Positions 16,337 through 24,274 of a stretch of 24,274 bases of DNA are shown here, piece after piece. The position numbers were made by a program, and so were the translations under genes. The notes below the pieces were generated by a model. That model did no database searches. It saw only the letters and a list, made by a program, of their open reading frames with translations, and was not told where the DNA came from. Where the stretch lies: NCBI GenBank assembly GCA_964459305.1, contig CAYWNA010000197.1, positions 1 to 24,274 on the forward strand. The letters are read 5' to 3'. How positions within the stretch are numbered: the stretch's first letter is position 1; each line of letters opens with the position of its first letter. Origin of the DNA: CAYWNA01 sp964459305 (GTDB taxonomy: Bacteria > Planctomycetota > Planctomycetia > Pirellulales > Pirellulaceae).

Positions 16337-16728
16337 AGTTTGGCTCTCCGGAAAGGACTGCTTCGGCCCGTGAGTCTCCGCGGATCGTAGGGTTGTCGAG
16401 ATTGACGGTCAAGACGAACGTTGTTTGTGCAGCCGTACAGCACCCACGCATGGTCTGCGGCTGTGGAACTTTTCTCCTCTGTTGGCGTCCAAAACTAGGC
16501 ACCTCCCCCCCTCGTCTGGAGTATCTCCGTGGTTTTCTCAGCGCGGCAGGGCTGGTATAGATGGATCGATCGTAAGGATTGTGACGATTGGAATGCCCTG
16601 GCGACTACATCATCGATTCACAAATGGAGAGACTGGGAAAAAGGGTGAATCTGGGATGGCATCCAGTACGATCTGGAAGGATACGTTAACCAGTACATCT
16701 AGTAAAAACCGATGGACCTCCATTTTTG
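16337..16728. other. Divergent intergenic region between MscS and the LEPxxLL surface protein
   Basis: About 390 bp that must hold both divergent promoters. I cannot identify boxes confidently. A 37-codon + frame (16656-16769) with a weak AAAGGGTG upstream overlaps the start of the large gene; it could be a leader peptide but has no other support. No repeat or RNA gene seen. Confidence 0.4.
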
Positions 16729-19700
16729 ATGCGACCGAATATCATGAGAAGAGGAAACTACCTATCTAGCAAGATGACTGCCAGTCGATCGAGTGGTTGC
16801 AGGCAAGGCAAGCGGGCCGCCAAGCGGCGACGTGCCTCTCTGCTGTTCGAGCCGCTGGAAGCACGGACTTTGTTGGCCGCCGACCTGATGGCGGACTTGG
16901 ATCTGCTGCCGGACGACGTTGGCGGATCGAGTTCGCCTGCAAGTTGTGCGGAAATCGACGGGGCCGGGCAGTCTGCGATTTCCGCCGATATCGCGGAAGG
17001 AGAGGCCACAGCCGAGGGCGAAGACCAGCCGGACTTGGTGGCGTTCGCCAAGGCGTTGGACCAAGCGGGCGCGAAGTACTTCGGCGCTGCGTGGTGTTTC
17101 TGGTGTACTGAACAAAAGAAGCTGTTTGAGGACGGCGGCCATTTCCTTCCGTTCATCGAAGTCACCAATCCCGATCGCAGCTTCAATCAACTGGCCACTG
17201 ACAACAACATCACCTCCCTTCCGACGTGGGTGTTTCCGGATGGTACACGCGCTGAGGGTCTCCAATCTCTGGAGACGTTATCGCAGAGTGCTGGCGTCGC
17301 CATCCCGACGTCCAGCGTTCCGACGATCGCCCCCATCGAAGACGGCACGTTGCTGTCAGGTTCGCCGCTTCACGTCCCACTCGACGGGTACGATCCGAAT
17401 GGCAATCCGCTGACTTATACGGTGACCAGCAACAATCCACTGGTGACACCGACGGTTCTCCAGGGCAATCGGAGTATGCGGATCGATGTCCAGAGTTGGG
17501 GCGAGATGGTTTTCGAGTTGTTCGAACAGCGAGCTCCGCGTTCTACGGCTCGACTTGTCGAACTGGCCCAGTCCGACTTCTACGATGGGATTATCTTCCA
17601 TCGCGTGATCGACGGTTTCATGATTCAGGGTGGCGATCCCACGGGAACGGGTTCGGGTGGATCGACACTGGGAACCTTCGACGATCAGTTTCACGAGGAT
17701 CTTCAGCACAACCGTGAAGGCGTGCTGTCACATGCCAAGTCGGGCGATGACACCAACGATTCGCAGTTCTTCGGCACGCTGGACGCGACGCGTTGGCTTG
17801 ATTTTAACCACTCGATCTCCGGCCAACTGGCCGAAGGCTTCGAGGTGCTTCGGGCTATCGGACGGACAGCAACCGGTGCGAGCGATCTTCCCACGGTCGA
17901 AATCGCGATGAACACGGTCGATATCTTCGACGACACGGAAAACGCCATCGTCATGTTGGACGCCGACCCGTCTGCCATCGGCCAGAGTGCTGACATCACG
18001 GTGGTCGCCGCAGACACCGAAGGGAATCAGACCCAGACAACGTTTCACATGACCGTACTGGAGGATGTTGCAGCGAACGGCGGCGCCAATGGCGGTCCGT
18101 TCTTGGAAGACATTGCCGATTTCACGACGGCGGTGGATACGGCGGTTGGGATTCAGTTGTCGGCCATCGACGTCGAAGGCGATCCTGTGGTTTTCGAAGC
18201 TGCCTCCATGGGATCGGTCGGCTATACACTCGATGTCAACAATCAGACCGGCTTGGTCACTGTGACGCCTCCGAGCGGCTACGTTGGCCAAATGGAGGTT
18301 CTGGTTGGTGTGCGGCCCCTGAATAGCTCCGATACGGCCGATACGTTCGATCAGCAGGCCGTTACCATCGAGGTGATTGATACGCCCACCAAGCCAACGC
18401 TCGATTTGCTGTCCGATTCGAATGTCCCCGACGACAACATCACCAACATCACCAACATGACGTTTCGCGTTTCGAACGCGGCGAGCGGGGCAACCGTACA
18501 GTTGCTGAACGGCACCACGGTCATCGGTCAGGGTGTCGCGAGTAGCGATGTCGACATCACAACGGACGCTCTCGCCGCGTTGGGCGACGGGACCTACAGC
18601 GTCACCGCCGTGCAAACGGTCAGCGGCATCCAAAGCGATCCGTCGGATGCGCTGCAGGTGACATTGGATACGACAGCGCCCGCGTTCACATCGACGCCGC
18701 CGACCACGGCCACAAACGGTACGGCCGTGACGTACGACGCGGAGACTTCGGAAAGCGGAGTCACCTATTCTCTGGCAAATGCTCCCACGGGCGCTACGAT
18801 CGATCCTGCGACCGGAGTGCTTGCATGGACACCAACGGCGCTGCAGGGCGGCGTGCAGACTCTCCAGATTCAAGCCACTGACACTGCCGGTAACACGGCC
18901 GCGCAAGATCTTAGCATCGATGTGACGGTTGTGCCGCAGGACGCTCAAATCCGCCTGGAAGTAACTGACTTGAACGGCACTCCAATCACACAGATCAACT
19001 CCGGCCAGGAGTTCTTGTTGCGGGGATACGTTCAGGACTTGAGGACGAATGCCGAAGGCGTTTTCGCTGCGTACATGGACGTGACCTACAACCAGGGCCT
19101 CGTTACAGTCATCGGACAAGACGTTGACGACATTACTTTTGCCGGCGCCTTCCAAAACGGCAAGTCCGGCGACCTTTCCACCGCTGGATTGATCGACGAG
19201 GTTGGCGCGTTCGGCGGCACCACGCCGTCGGGGCCGAGCGAAAAGCTGTTGTTCGACATCCGCTTGTCTGCGGACAATTCGGGTACCGTCGATTTCGCGG
19301 GTAATCCGGCGGACGGAATTGGCAACGAAGTGCTGGTGTACGGGGACAATACACCCGTGCCGTGGGATTCCGTCACGATCGTGCCGGCCTCTTTGGACGT
19401 CGGTTCCGGTTTTGCCGCCAACAACGACATCTACAACGTGGACGAGGACAGTTCGGACAACGTGCTGAACGTGCTGGCCAATGATACTAACGAGCTGGGA
19501 GGCACGTTGACGATCAGTGCCGTCGGCGGCACCACCAACGGCGGAACGGTGACGATTGCGACCGGGGACACCGCGCTGGAGTACACGCCGGCAACGGATT
19601 TCTTCGGTGAGGATGAACTCACCTATACGATGACCAACGGTCAAGCGACCGACACCGCTACGGTGGCGGTCCAAGTGTTTCCGCAGAATGATATCCCAAC

Positions 19701-21714
19701 CGCGAACGACGACGGTTTTACGGTTGGCGAGCAGAGTCAGGAGAACTTCCTGAATGTACTGGGCAACGACGACGACGATCCCGATCAAAACGAGACACTG
19801 CAAGTCACCGTCGTTGGAACGCCCAGCGATGGCGGGTCGGCTACGATCGCTCCGAATGGAACTCACGTTTTGTACACGCCGGCTGCGGGTTTCACCGGCG
19901 TTGCGACCTTTGACTACACGATCGGTGACGGCAACGGCGGATCGGATAACGCGACGGTCACCGTGACGGTCGAAGCAGGAACGGTACCGACCGCTGTGGT
20001 CGACCTGGTCACGGTCGATGAAGACTCCACGCAGAACGTCATTGACGTGTTGGGCAACGATTCGCCGACCGAAGGCGGGCAGTTGACCGTGACGGGTGTC
20101 ACGCAGCCCGCAAGCGGCGGCACCGTCACGCTTGGAAACTTCGGGGCAAACGTACTGTACAACCCGGCTCCCAACTTTTTTGGCACAGACACGTTCGTTT
20201 ACACCGTTGACGAAACGGACGGCGGGCAGTCGCAGGCGACCGTCACGGTGACTGTCACCGGAGTGAACGATCCACCAACGGCAAATGATGACGATTTGAA
20301 CATAACCAAGGACTCGACGGACAACGTGCTGAGCGTGCAGGGCAACGACTCAGTGGTGCCCGATGCCGGCGAGACGCTGATAATCACCAACGTCACTTTG
20401 ACCTCGCAAGATCAGGGCAGCACGTTGGCGATCTCCGCCGACGGCCAGGGTATCGAATACACGCCAGCCGCCGGATTCACCGGTCAAGAGACTCTCACGT
20501 ACTCCGTCAGCGATCGGAGCGACGCCACCGGCCTGACCTCGCAGGCGACCGTGACGGTAAACGTCGTAGAGTCGACGGTGGAGGTTCGCGTCCAGGCGAC
20601 GGGCGATCAGACGCCAATTCGAGGACTGGCGCTCAACTATTTCCTCGTGGATGGCCAGGGCGCGGTCGTTTCGGGTACAACCGACGCGGATGGTTCGCTG
20701 CAATTCCCGGCAACACCGGGCACGTACCGCGTCGAAGCCGATCCGTTGTTCCTGATGCCAATCGAGGCGGTGGTGCAAGTCGCGTCGGGTGGCAACGCTA
20801 CCGTGACTCCGCCGACAATCGGACGCGAAGCGGACTTCATCAGCGTCTCCGATTTCCTTGCCACGGCGCCGGGCCAGTCCGACCTGTCGCCGGACCATGC
20901 GATTCTGGCCGCAGTCCACACGGGCGGCGCCCATGCTTGGTACTCCGTCGAGGAGGGGTGGGTTGGCTACACGGGCATCGGACTGCAACTGTCGGCGGAC
21001 TTGAGCGAAATCACATTGTCCGCAACCGATGGTGACTCGAACGAGGTCGAGGCCACCATTTCGACAAACGACAGCCGCGTGGTGACTTTCTTGGGTCAAG
21101 AAGCAGACGCTCACCTAATCCGCATCACTGCCGACCCGACGGCCCTGGATTGGCAGGGGTGCTCGGCCTGTGCAGGCCCTAGCGGTGAAGGTGAGCAAGC
21201 GATAGCTGCGTCGTCAGTTCCGGCCGTTGAGCCGGCAATTGCGGCTGTTGAACCGTCGGTTACGGCGACTCAACCCGCAGAAGTCGCTCCACCGCCCGTC
21301 GCACCGGCTTCGCCTCCTGCCGATAGCGACGCCGCGGAGGGTGAAGATGCGAGCGTGACAGTCCCGACGATTGCGGCCGCGGCTACTCCCGTGTTCGAAT
21401 CTGTCCAGGTCCAGGCGACTCCGGCTCAGACAACTGCGATTCCGGCAAGCGAGCCCGACGATTTCGATTCGCCGCCATTCATCATCCTGACCAGCGAAAT
21501 CGGCGGCGACTCGACCGTTTCTGCCCCGGCGCAATTCGAGAGCGCAACCGCGCCCGTCGACGAACCGTCCGGCCTGAGCGCAATAGACGCCGTGCTGGCA
21601 GAAGGACTCACGGACGAAGGCGACGAGCTCGAATTGGTGCTGATCGCTTCACTGTCAGATACCGAGGAGTATGCTCAAGCCGTGGACTGGCTGTTGGCGA
21701 ACGAACAGCTATAG
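16729..21714 (+). CDS. Giant LEPxxLL surface protein: thioredoxin-like + cyclophilin + cohesin-like + cadherin-like repeats
   Basis: About 1660 residues. A basic N-terminus leads into FEPLEARTLLAAD (~40-52), the planctomycete LEP-type signal. Residues ~95-190 form a thioredoxin-like domain with a CxxC site (AAWCFWCTEQKKLF) and the SLPTWVFPDG cis-proline segment, resembling the thioredoxin module of VKOR fusions. Residues ~250-400 form a cyclophilin-type prolyl isomerase (FHRVIDGFMIQGGDPTGTGSGG split as HRVIDGFMIQGGD and GTGSGG). Then come Ig-like segments, a putative cohesin-like domain (~740-890, starting QIRLEVTDLNG), and four cadherin-like repeats (~898-1283) marked by VDEDSSDNVLNVLANDT-type and YTPA-FTG motifs. 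A unique domain with CSAC and an Ala/Pro/Glu-rich tail end the protein. The start is uncertain: TTG 16726, ATG 16729, 16744 or 16774, none with a good ribosome site. Probably cell-surface. Confidence 0.88.
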   Translation: MRPNIMRRGNYLSSKMTASRSSGCRQGKRAAKRRRASLLFEPLEARTLLAADLMADLDLLPDDVGGSSSPASCAEIDGAGQSAISADIAEGEATAEGEDQPDLVAFAKALDQAGAKYFGAAWCFWCTEQKKLFEDGGHFLPFIEVTNPDRSFNQLATDNNITSLPTWVFPDGTRAEGLQSLETLSQSAGVAIPTSSVPTIAPIEDGTLLSGSPLHVPLDGYDPNGNPLTYTVTSNNPLVTPTVLQGNRSMRIDVQSWGEMVFELFEQRAPRSTARLVELAQSDFYDGIIFHRVIDGFMIQGGDPTGTGSGGSTLGTFDDQFHEDLQHNREGVLSHAKSGDDTNDSQFFGTLDATRWLDFNHSISGQLAEGFEVLRAIGRTATGASDLPTVEIAMNTVDIFDDTENAIVMLDADPSAIGQSADITVVAADTEGNQTQTTFHMTVLEDVAANGGANGGPFLEDIADFTTAVDTAVGIQLSAIDVEGDPVVFEAASMGSVGYTLDVNNQTGLVTVTPPSGYVGQMEVLVGVRPLNSSDTADTFDQQAVTIEVIDTPTKPTLDLLSDSNVPDDNITNITNMTFRVSNAASGATVQLLNGTTVIGQGVASSDVDITTDALAALGDGTYSVTAVQTVSGIQSDPSDALQVTLDTTAPAFTSTPPTTATNGTAVTYDAETSESGVTYSLANAPTGATIDPATGVLAWTPTALQGGVQTLQIQATDTAGNTAAQDLSIDVTVVPQDAQIRLEVTDLNGTPITQINSGQEFLLRGYVQDLRTNAEGVFAAYMDVTYNQGLVTVIGQDVDDITFAGAFQNGKSGDLSTAGLIDEVGAFGGTTPSGPSEKLLFDIRLSADNSGTVDFAGNPADGIGNEVLVYGDNTPVPWDSVTIVPASLDVGSGFAANNDIYNVDEDSSDNVLNVLANDTNELGGTLTISAVGGTTNGGTVTIATGDTALEYTPATDFFGEDELTYTMTNGQATDTATVAVQVFPQNDIPTANDDGFTVGEQSQENFLNVLGNDDDDPDQNETLQVTVVGTPSDGGSATIAPNGTHVLYTPAAGFTGVATFDYTIGDGNGGSDNATVTVTVEAGTVPTAVVDLVTVDEDSTQNVIDVLGNDSPTEGGQLTVTGVTQPASGGTVTLGNFGANVLYNPAPNFFGTDTFVYTVDETDGGQSQATVTVTVTGVNDPPTANDDDLNITKDSTDNVLSVQGNDSVVPDAGETLIITNVTLTSQDQGSTLAISADGQGIEYTPAAGFTGQETLTYSVSDRSDATGLTSQATVTVNVVESTVEVRVQATGDQTPIRGLALNYFLVDGQGAVVSGTTDADGSLQFPATPGTYRVEADPLFLMPIEAVVQVASGGNATVTPPTIGREADFISVSDFLATAPGQSDLSPDHAILAAVHTGGAHAWYSVEEGWVGYTGIGLQLSADLSEITLSATDGDSNEVEATISTNDSRVVTFLGQEADAHLIRITADPTALDWQGCSACAGPSGEGEQAIAASSVPAVEPAIAAVEPSVTATQPAEVAPPPVAPASPPADSDAAEGEDASVTVPTIAAAATPVFESVQVQATPAQTTAIPASEPDDFDSPPFIILTSEIGGDSTVSAPAQFESATAPVDEPSGLSAIDAVLAEGLTDEGDELELVLIASLSDTEEYAQAVDWLLANEQL

Positions 21715-21841
21715 CCCAGATCAATCACTAACCCAAAAGCGTGGGCGAGGGAACAGCCTACTCCTCCCTTGCGCAGCGGGCTGGTGTCGCTTACGTTTAC
21801 ACGGCGCGTCCTACCAGCAGATTGCCTGCTACTGAGCCGCC

Positions 21842-22246
21842 TCAGTCCTTGAGATGGTGCACGCTGGATCGGAAGTACTTCCGTCGACGCGCGGCGGTCT
21901 GTTTGTTCGATTCTTTTTGCTGGGCCTCAAGATCGCGCAGATTGGCGATGGTATAGCGGCACTTGAGCGTCTCGACGCGGAATCGGATGTAGTCCGCGTG
22001 CTCTTTCGGCAGCACGCCCAACAGATAGCTGCCCAACTCTTCGCGCGACGGCACGCCGATCTGGTTGCGGCGCCAAATCTCGCCGAGCGTGTGGACTCCC
22101 GAGTCACGCCGCGCGTTGATTTGCACCAGTTGTTCCAGCAGCTTTGGATGGCGCCGGATTGCCCCCTCGATCTCCACCATGCGTTCGACGTCCAGCGATT
22201 CGTCCAGATACGCTTCGAGTTCTGCGTGTGTGAATTCGGCGCTCAT
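21842..22246 (-). CDS. Small conserved planctomycete hypothetical protein
   Basis: 134 residues, with no signal peptide or membrane segment. The N-terminal half (AELEAYLDESLDVERMVEIEGAIRRHPKLLEQL) resembles the short helical start of anti-sigma-factor-like proteins. It is followed by GVHTLGEIWRRNQIGVPSREELGSYLLGVLPKEHADYIRFRVETLKCRYTIANLRDLEAQQ, split here at SREELG. From memory this pattern recurs as a small planctomycete protein, often near ECF sigma genes; the usual second cysteine of its C-x-x-C-like site appears to be replaced here (KCRYTIANL). The tail is basic (RRRKYFRSSVHH). The ATG at 22246 is 122 bp after the CRTAC1-like gene's stop on the same strand. A cytoplasmic regulator is possible; function unknown. 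Confidence 0.72.
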   Translation of the reverse strand: MSAEFTHAELEAYLDESLDVERMVEIEGAIRRHPKLLEQLVQINARRDSGVHTLGEIWRRNQIGVPSREELGSYLLGVLPKEHADYIRFRVETLKCRYTIANLRDLEAQQKESNKQTAARRRKYFRSSVHHLKD

Positions 22247-22368
22247 AGTTGATTCTCGGACCTCAAACGATTTGTCGTATCTCTAACTATCGCCTGTTGG
22301 AGGTGCTTTGGCAAGCGGGGCGACCGGCCGGCCGAACCGCGTCGACGGATTCCGCATCAGCATCTACG

Positions 22369-24051
22369 CTAGCCGCCCTCCACAATCGTCACAAGCTGAT
22401 TTGGGGCGATGTCTGTCAGCACGTCCTTTCCGCCGCCAATCCAGCGGATCTCGATACGGTCGACGCGGGTACGATTGCCCAGACCGAAATGAAGCCGCAG
22501 GCCAAAGTGGCTCTGATAGCTCCGGCCGCTGTGCACCTCGTCGACTTGAGTCAAGTCGCCGGACACGATTTTCGCGCGGGCTCCGACTCCGTCTCGATTG
22601 CTCTGCACGCCAACCAGACGCAGTTGAATCCAGTGATTTCCGCTTGGCGTCTCGTTGTTGATGATCGTCGACTCGCGTCGCGAGTTGAGAACCACCACAT
22701 CGATGTCGCCGTCGTTGTCCAGGTCGTCGAACCCGGCGCCGCGACTGCTCTGCTTCGGCTGCAAACCGTCTCCACTGCTGGGTGACACATCGACGAAGCG
22801 TCCCCGGCCCGTGTTCTCGAGCAGCGCATTGCGAGCGAGGTAAGACGTTGTATCGTCGCGAAGTTCGATGTTGTCCTGCAGATGACCGTTGGCAACAAAA
22901 AGATCCCGGTCCCCGTCGTTGTCGAAATCCACCAGACCGGCTCCCCAGTTGACGAGCGGCAGTGTGCGCGCCCCCGCGCCGGTCGCGAGCGTCACGTCCT
23001 CGAAGAAACCGTCGCCCAGATTCTGGTACAGTACGGGCAATTGGCCGGCATACGACGTCATGAAGAAATCCAATCGACCGTCCGTGTCAAAATCCCCGCA
23101 CGCCACTCCCATGCTCCCCAGTTCGTGGCCGTGGAGATTGTAGGCAACACCAGCCATGACCGCCAGTTCTTCGAAATTGCCCGTCCCGTCGTTTTCGAAA
23201 AAGAAGTTGCCAGCGACGTCGTTCAGCACAAATACGTCGGTGTCGCCGTCGTCGTCGTAGTCCGCGCAAACCGCCCCCATGGCCGTACCCGCATGGCCGC
23301 CGATGCCGGAGTCGGCACTGATGTCGGTGAACGTGCCATCGCCGTTGTTGCGGAACAGGGTGTCGGGTTCCGGAGGGTAGTCTTTGGGGCCGGAATACTC
23401 GGGGATACCGTCCAATGTGCGCGCGACGTGGTTCTCGTAGGTGAACTTGACATAGTTGGCCGAGTAGAGATCGAGATCACCATCTCGATCGATGTCCAGA
23501 AAGCACGCGCCGGCACCAACCTTGTGGCCGTTGGATACACCGGCCGCGCCCGTCACGTCGTGGTACGTGCCATCGCCATTGTTGCGGTAGAGGACATTTG
23601 CTCCGTAGTTGTTCAGGTATAGATCGAGATCACCGTCGTTGTCATAGTCGGCAACGGCCACGCCCAGTCCAAACCCCCGATTGCCGACACCTGCCTCGGC
23701 CGTAACCTCGGTGAACGTCCAATCCCCGTTGTTGCGGCACAGCATGTTGGTAGGCGGTTTGTCCGCTTTCGTTCCCAGAAGCGGCGCCCCATTCAGGAAG
23801 TAAATATCTTCGTCGCCGTCACCGTCGTAATCGAACAATGCCAGTCCTCCCGTGACCGTCTCGACGATATAGCGTCTGCCGCTGCTGCCGTCCGTGTGCT
23901 TGAACGTGATGCCTGTCTCGGCGGACATATCGCGCAATTGAATCCCCTCGCCGGCGAAAGCCGAAGCGAGCGCCCACGCCCCCATCAGAATCGCAGTTCC
24001 AATGCGTTGAGCGCGGTAGCGGAGAACGGTCTCAATTGGCGATCGAATCAT
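22369..24051 (-). CDS. Exported CRTAC1-like FG-GAP/VCBS repeat protein with ASPIC/UnbV domain
   Basis: 560 residues from the ATG at 24051, chosen because it gives a signal peptide (GTAILMGAWALASAFAG) and lies one base after the TPR gene's stop, which implies translational coupling. The frame runs on to 24159, but that part overlaps the TPR gene. At least seven FG-GAP-like calcium-binding loops are seen: DYDGDGDED, DYDNDGDLD, DIDRDGDLD, DYDDDGDTD, DFDTDGRLD, DFDNDGDRD, DLDNDGDID. They are expected to form a beta-propeller in the periplasm or at the surface. The last ~80 residues are an ASPIC/UnbV domain (GNHWIQLRLVG, RDGVGARAKIVSGD, HFGLGNRTRVDRIEIRWIGG). The fifth loop (DFDTDGRLD) has Arg where the others have Asp. 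Adhesion or glycan binding is the usual guess for the family; pairing with TPR proteins is common in planctomycetes. Confidence 0.92.
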   Translation of the reverse strand: MIRSPIETVLRYRAQRIGTAILMGAWALASAFAGEGIQLRDMSAETGITFKHTDGSSGRRYIVETVTGGLALFDYDGDGDEDIYFLNGAPLLGTKADKPPTNMLCRNNGDWTFTEVTAEAGVGNRGFGLGVAVADYDNDGDLDLYLNNYGANVLYRNNGDGTYHDVTGAAGVSNGHKVGAGACFLDIDRDGDLDLYSANYVKFTYENHVARTLDGIPEYSGPKDYPPEPDTLFRNNGDGTFTDISADSGIGGHAGTAMGAVCADYDDDGDTDVFVLNDVAGNFFFENDGTGNFEELAVMAGVAYNLHGHELGSMGVACGDFDTDGRLDFFMTSYAGQLPVLYQNLGDGFFEDVTLATGAGARTLPLVNWGAGLVDFDNDGDRDLFVANGHLQDNIELRDDTTSYLARNALLENTGRGRFVDVSPSSGDGLQPKQSSRGAGFDDLDNDGDIDVVVLNSRRESTIINNETPSGNHWIQLRLVGVQSNRDGVGARAKIVSGDLTQVDEVHSGRSYQSHFGLRLHFGLGNRTRVDRIEIRWIGGGKDVLTDIAPNQLVTIVEGG

Positions 24052-24052
24052 G

Positions 24053-24274
24053 TCACCGTCCCATTTGGAGCGCACCGAGAATCCGCTGATACTCGGCATT
24101 ATCGGGATCGAGTTGAATTGCCTTCTCGATGGCTGATATCGCCTTCGATACTTCACCATTCCGATGCAAGGCGGCGCTGAGCAGGTAGTAGTTGGGAGCC
24201 GTGGGCTCCAGTTCGACTGCTTTCGAAGCCAGTTGTTCTGCCTCAGAAAGATCGTCGCCTGTCTGCATGTGCAA
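24053..24274 (-). CDS. TPR-repeat protein (5' part beyond the window)
   Basis: Only the last 73 codons are inside the window, and the frame is open to its right edge. Two tetratricopeptide units are visible: EAEQLASKAVELEPTAPNYY and GEVSKAISAIEKAIQLDPDN, each with the helix-pair pattern and the Pro-32 position. TPRs mediate protein contacts. The stop at 24053 sits one base before the start of the CRTAC1-like gene, so the two are probably translated in tandem. Confidence 0.85.
   Translation of the reverse strand: MHMQTGDDLSEAEQLASKAVELEPTAPNYYLLSAALHRNGEVSKAISAIEKAIQLDPDNAEYQRILGALQMGR

Noticed and set aside
16425..16769. 114-codon frame upstream of the surface-protein gene
   Set aside because: No domain, signal peptide or good ribosome-binding site, and it overlaps the start of a strongly supported gene.
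17728..19866. 712-codon open frame on the minus strand inside the surface-protein gene
   Set aside because: It is antisense to clear cyclophilin and Ig-like coding sequence, has no recognisable domain and an Arg/His-rich composition typical of a shadow frame in GC-rich DNA.

Overview
The window looks like a chromosome segment from a planctomycete, probably of the Pirellulales type. The evidence is the combination of families rather than any single gene. There is a surface protein with the planctomycete LEPxxLL-type N-terminus (FEPLEARTLLAAD). There are two very large secreted proteins of the hydrazine-synthase-alpha-like di-haem family, and an ECF sigma factor of the planctomycete TTHWSVV type. 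The rest includes a Tat-exported Gfo/Idh/MocA oxidoreductase, a CRTAC1-like FG-GAP/UnbV protein and a ThuA-isomerase fusion. Coding DNA is GC-rich and third-position biased, so long antisense shadow frames are common. I see no rRNA, tRNA, CRISPR array or transposase gene.

Layout. 3-1451 (+) is the end of a ThuA/sugar-isomerase protein that begins before the window. It is followed by a 1089-aa secreted di-haem protein (1512-4781) and a PilT-type ATPase (4818-6017), all on the same strand with short gaps. Convergent to these is an ECF sigma factor (6024-6818, -). Next is a divergent pair: an exported M23 peptidase with two PKD domains (7103-8584, -) and a second di-haem protein with a C-terminal FGE/sulfatase-modifying-factor domain (8854-12246, +). 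This pair is bracketed by two copies, in opposite orientation, of a non-coding palindromic element whose core is 124 bp in both copies. Beyond it are a 5'-truncated STN/secretin-N-like gene (-), a Tat-exported Gfo/Idh/MocA oxidoreductase (-) with an extremely strong Shine-Dalgarno site, a gene-poor stretch with a hairpin and a tiny ORF, and an MscS-type channel (-). The longest gene (about 16729-21714, +) encodes a LEPxxLL surface protein that joins a thioredoxin-like domain, a cyclophilin domain and a string of cadherin/Ig-like repeats. The right end has a small planctomycete hypothetical protein (-) and a coupled pair, TPR protein then CRTAC1-like protein (-), the former running off the window.

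How the genes may work together. Most products are predicted to be exported or membrane-bound: two di-haem proteins, a peptidase, a Tat oxidoreductase, a mechanosensitive channel, a surface adhesin-like protein and an FG-GAP protein. The ThuA-isomerase and Gfo/Idh/MocA proteins belong to families that planctomycetes carry in many copies and that are usually linked to carbohydrate turnover; this is inference from family knowledge. I do not see one obvious single-pathway operon. The most unusual items are the paired nested-palindrome elements around the M23/di-haem-FGE pair, the duplicated HzsA-like di-haem proteins, and the thioredoxin-cyclophilin-adhesin fusion.
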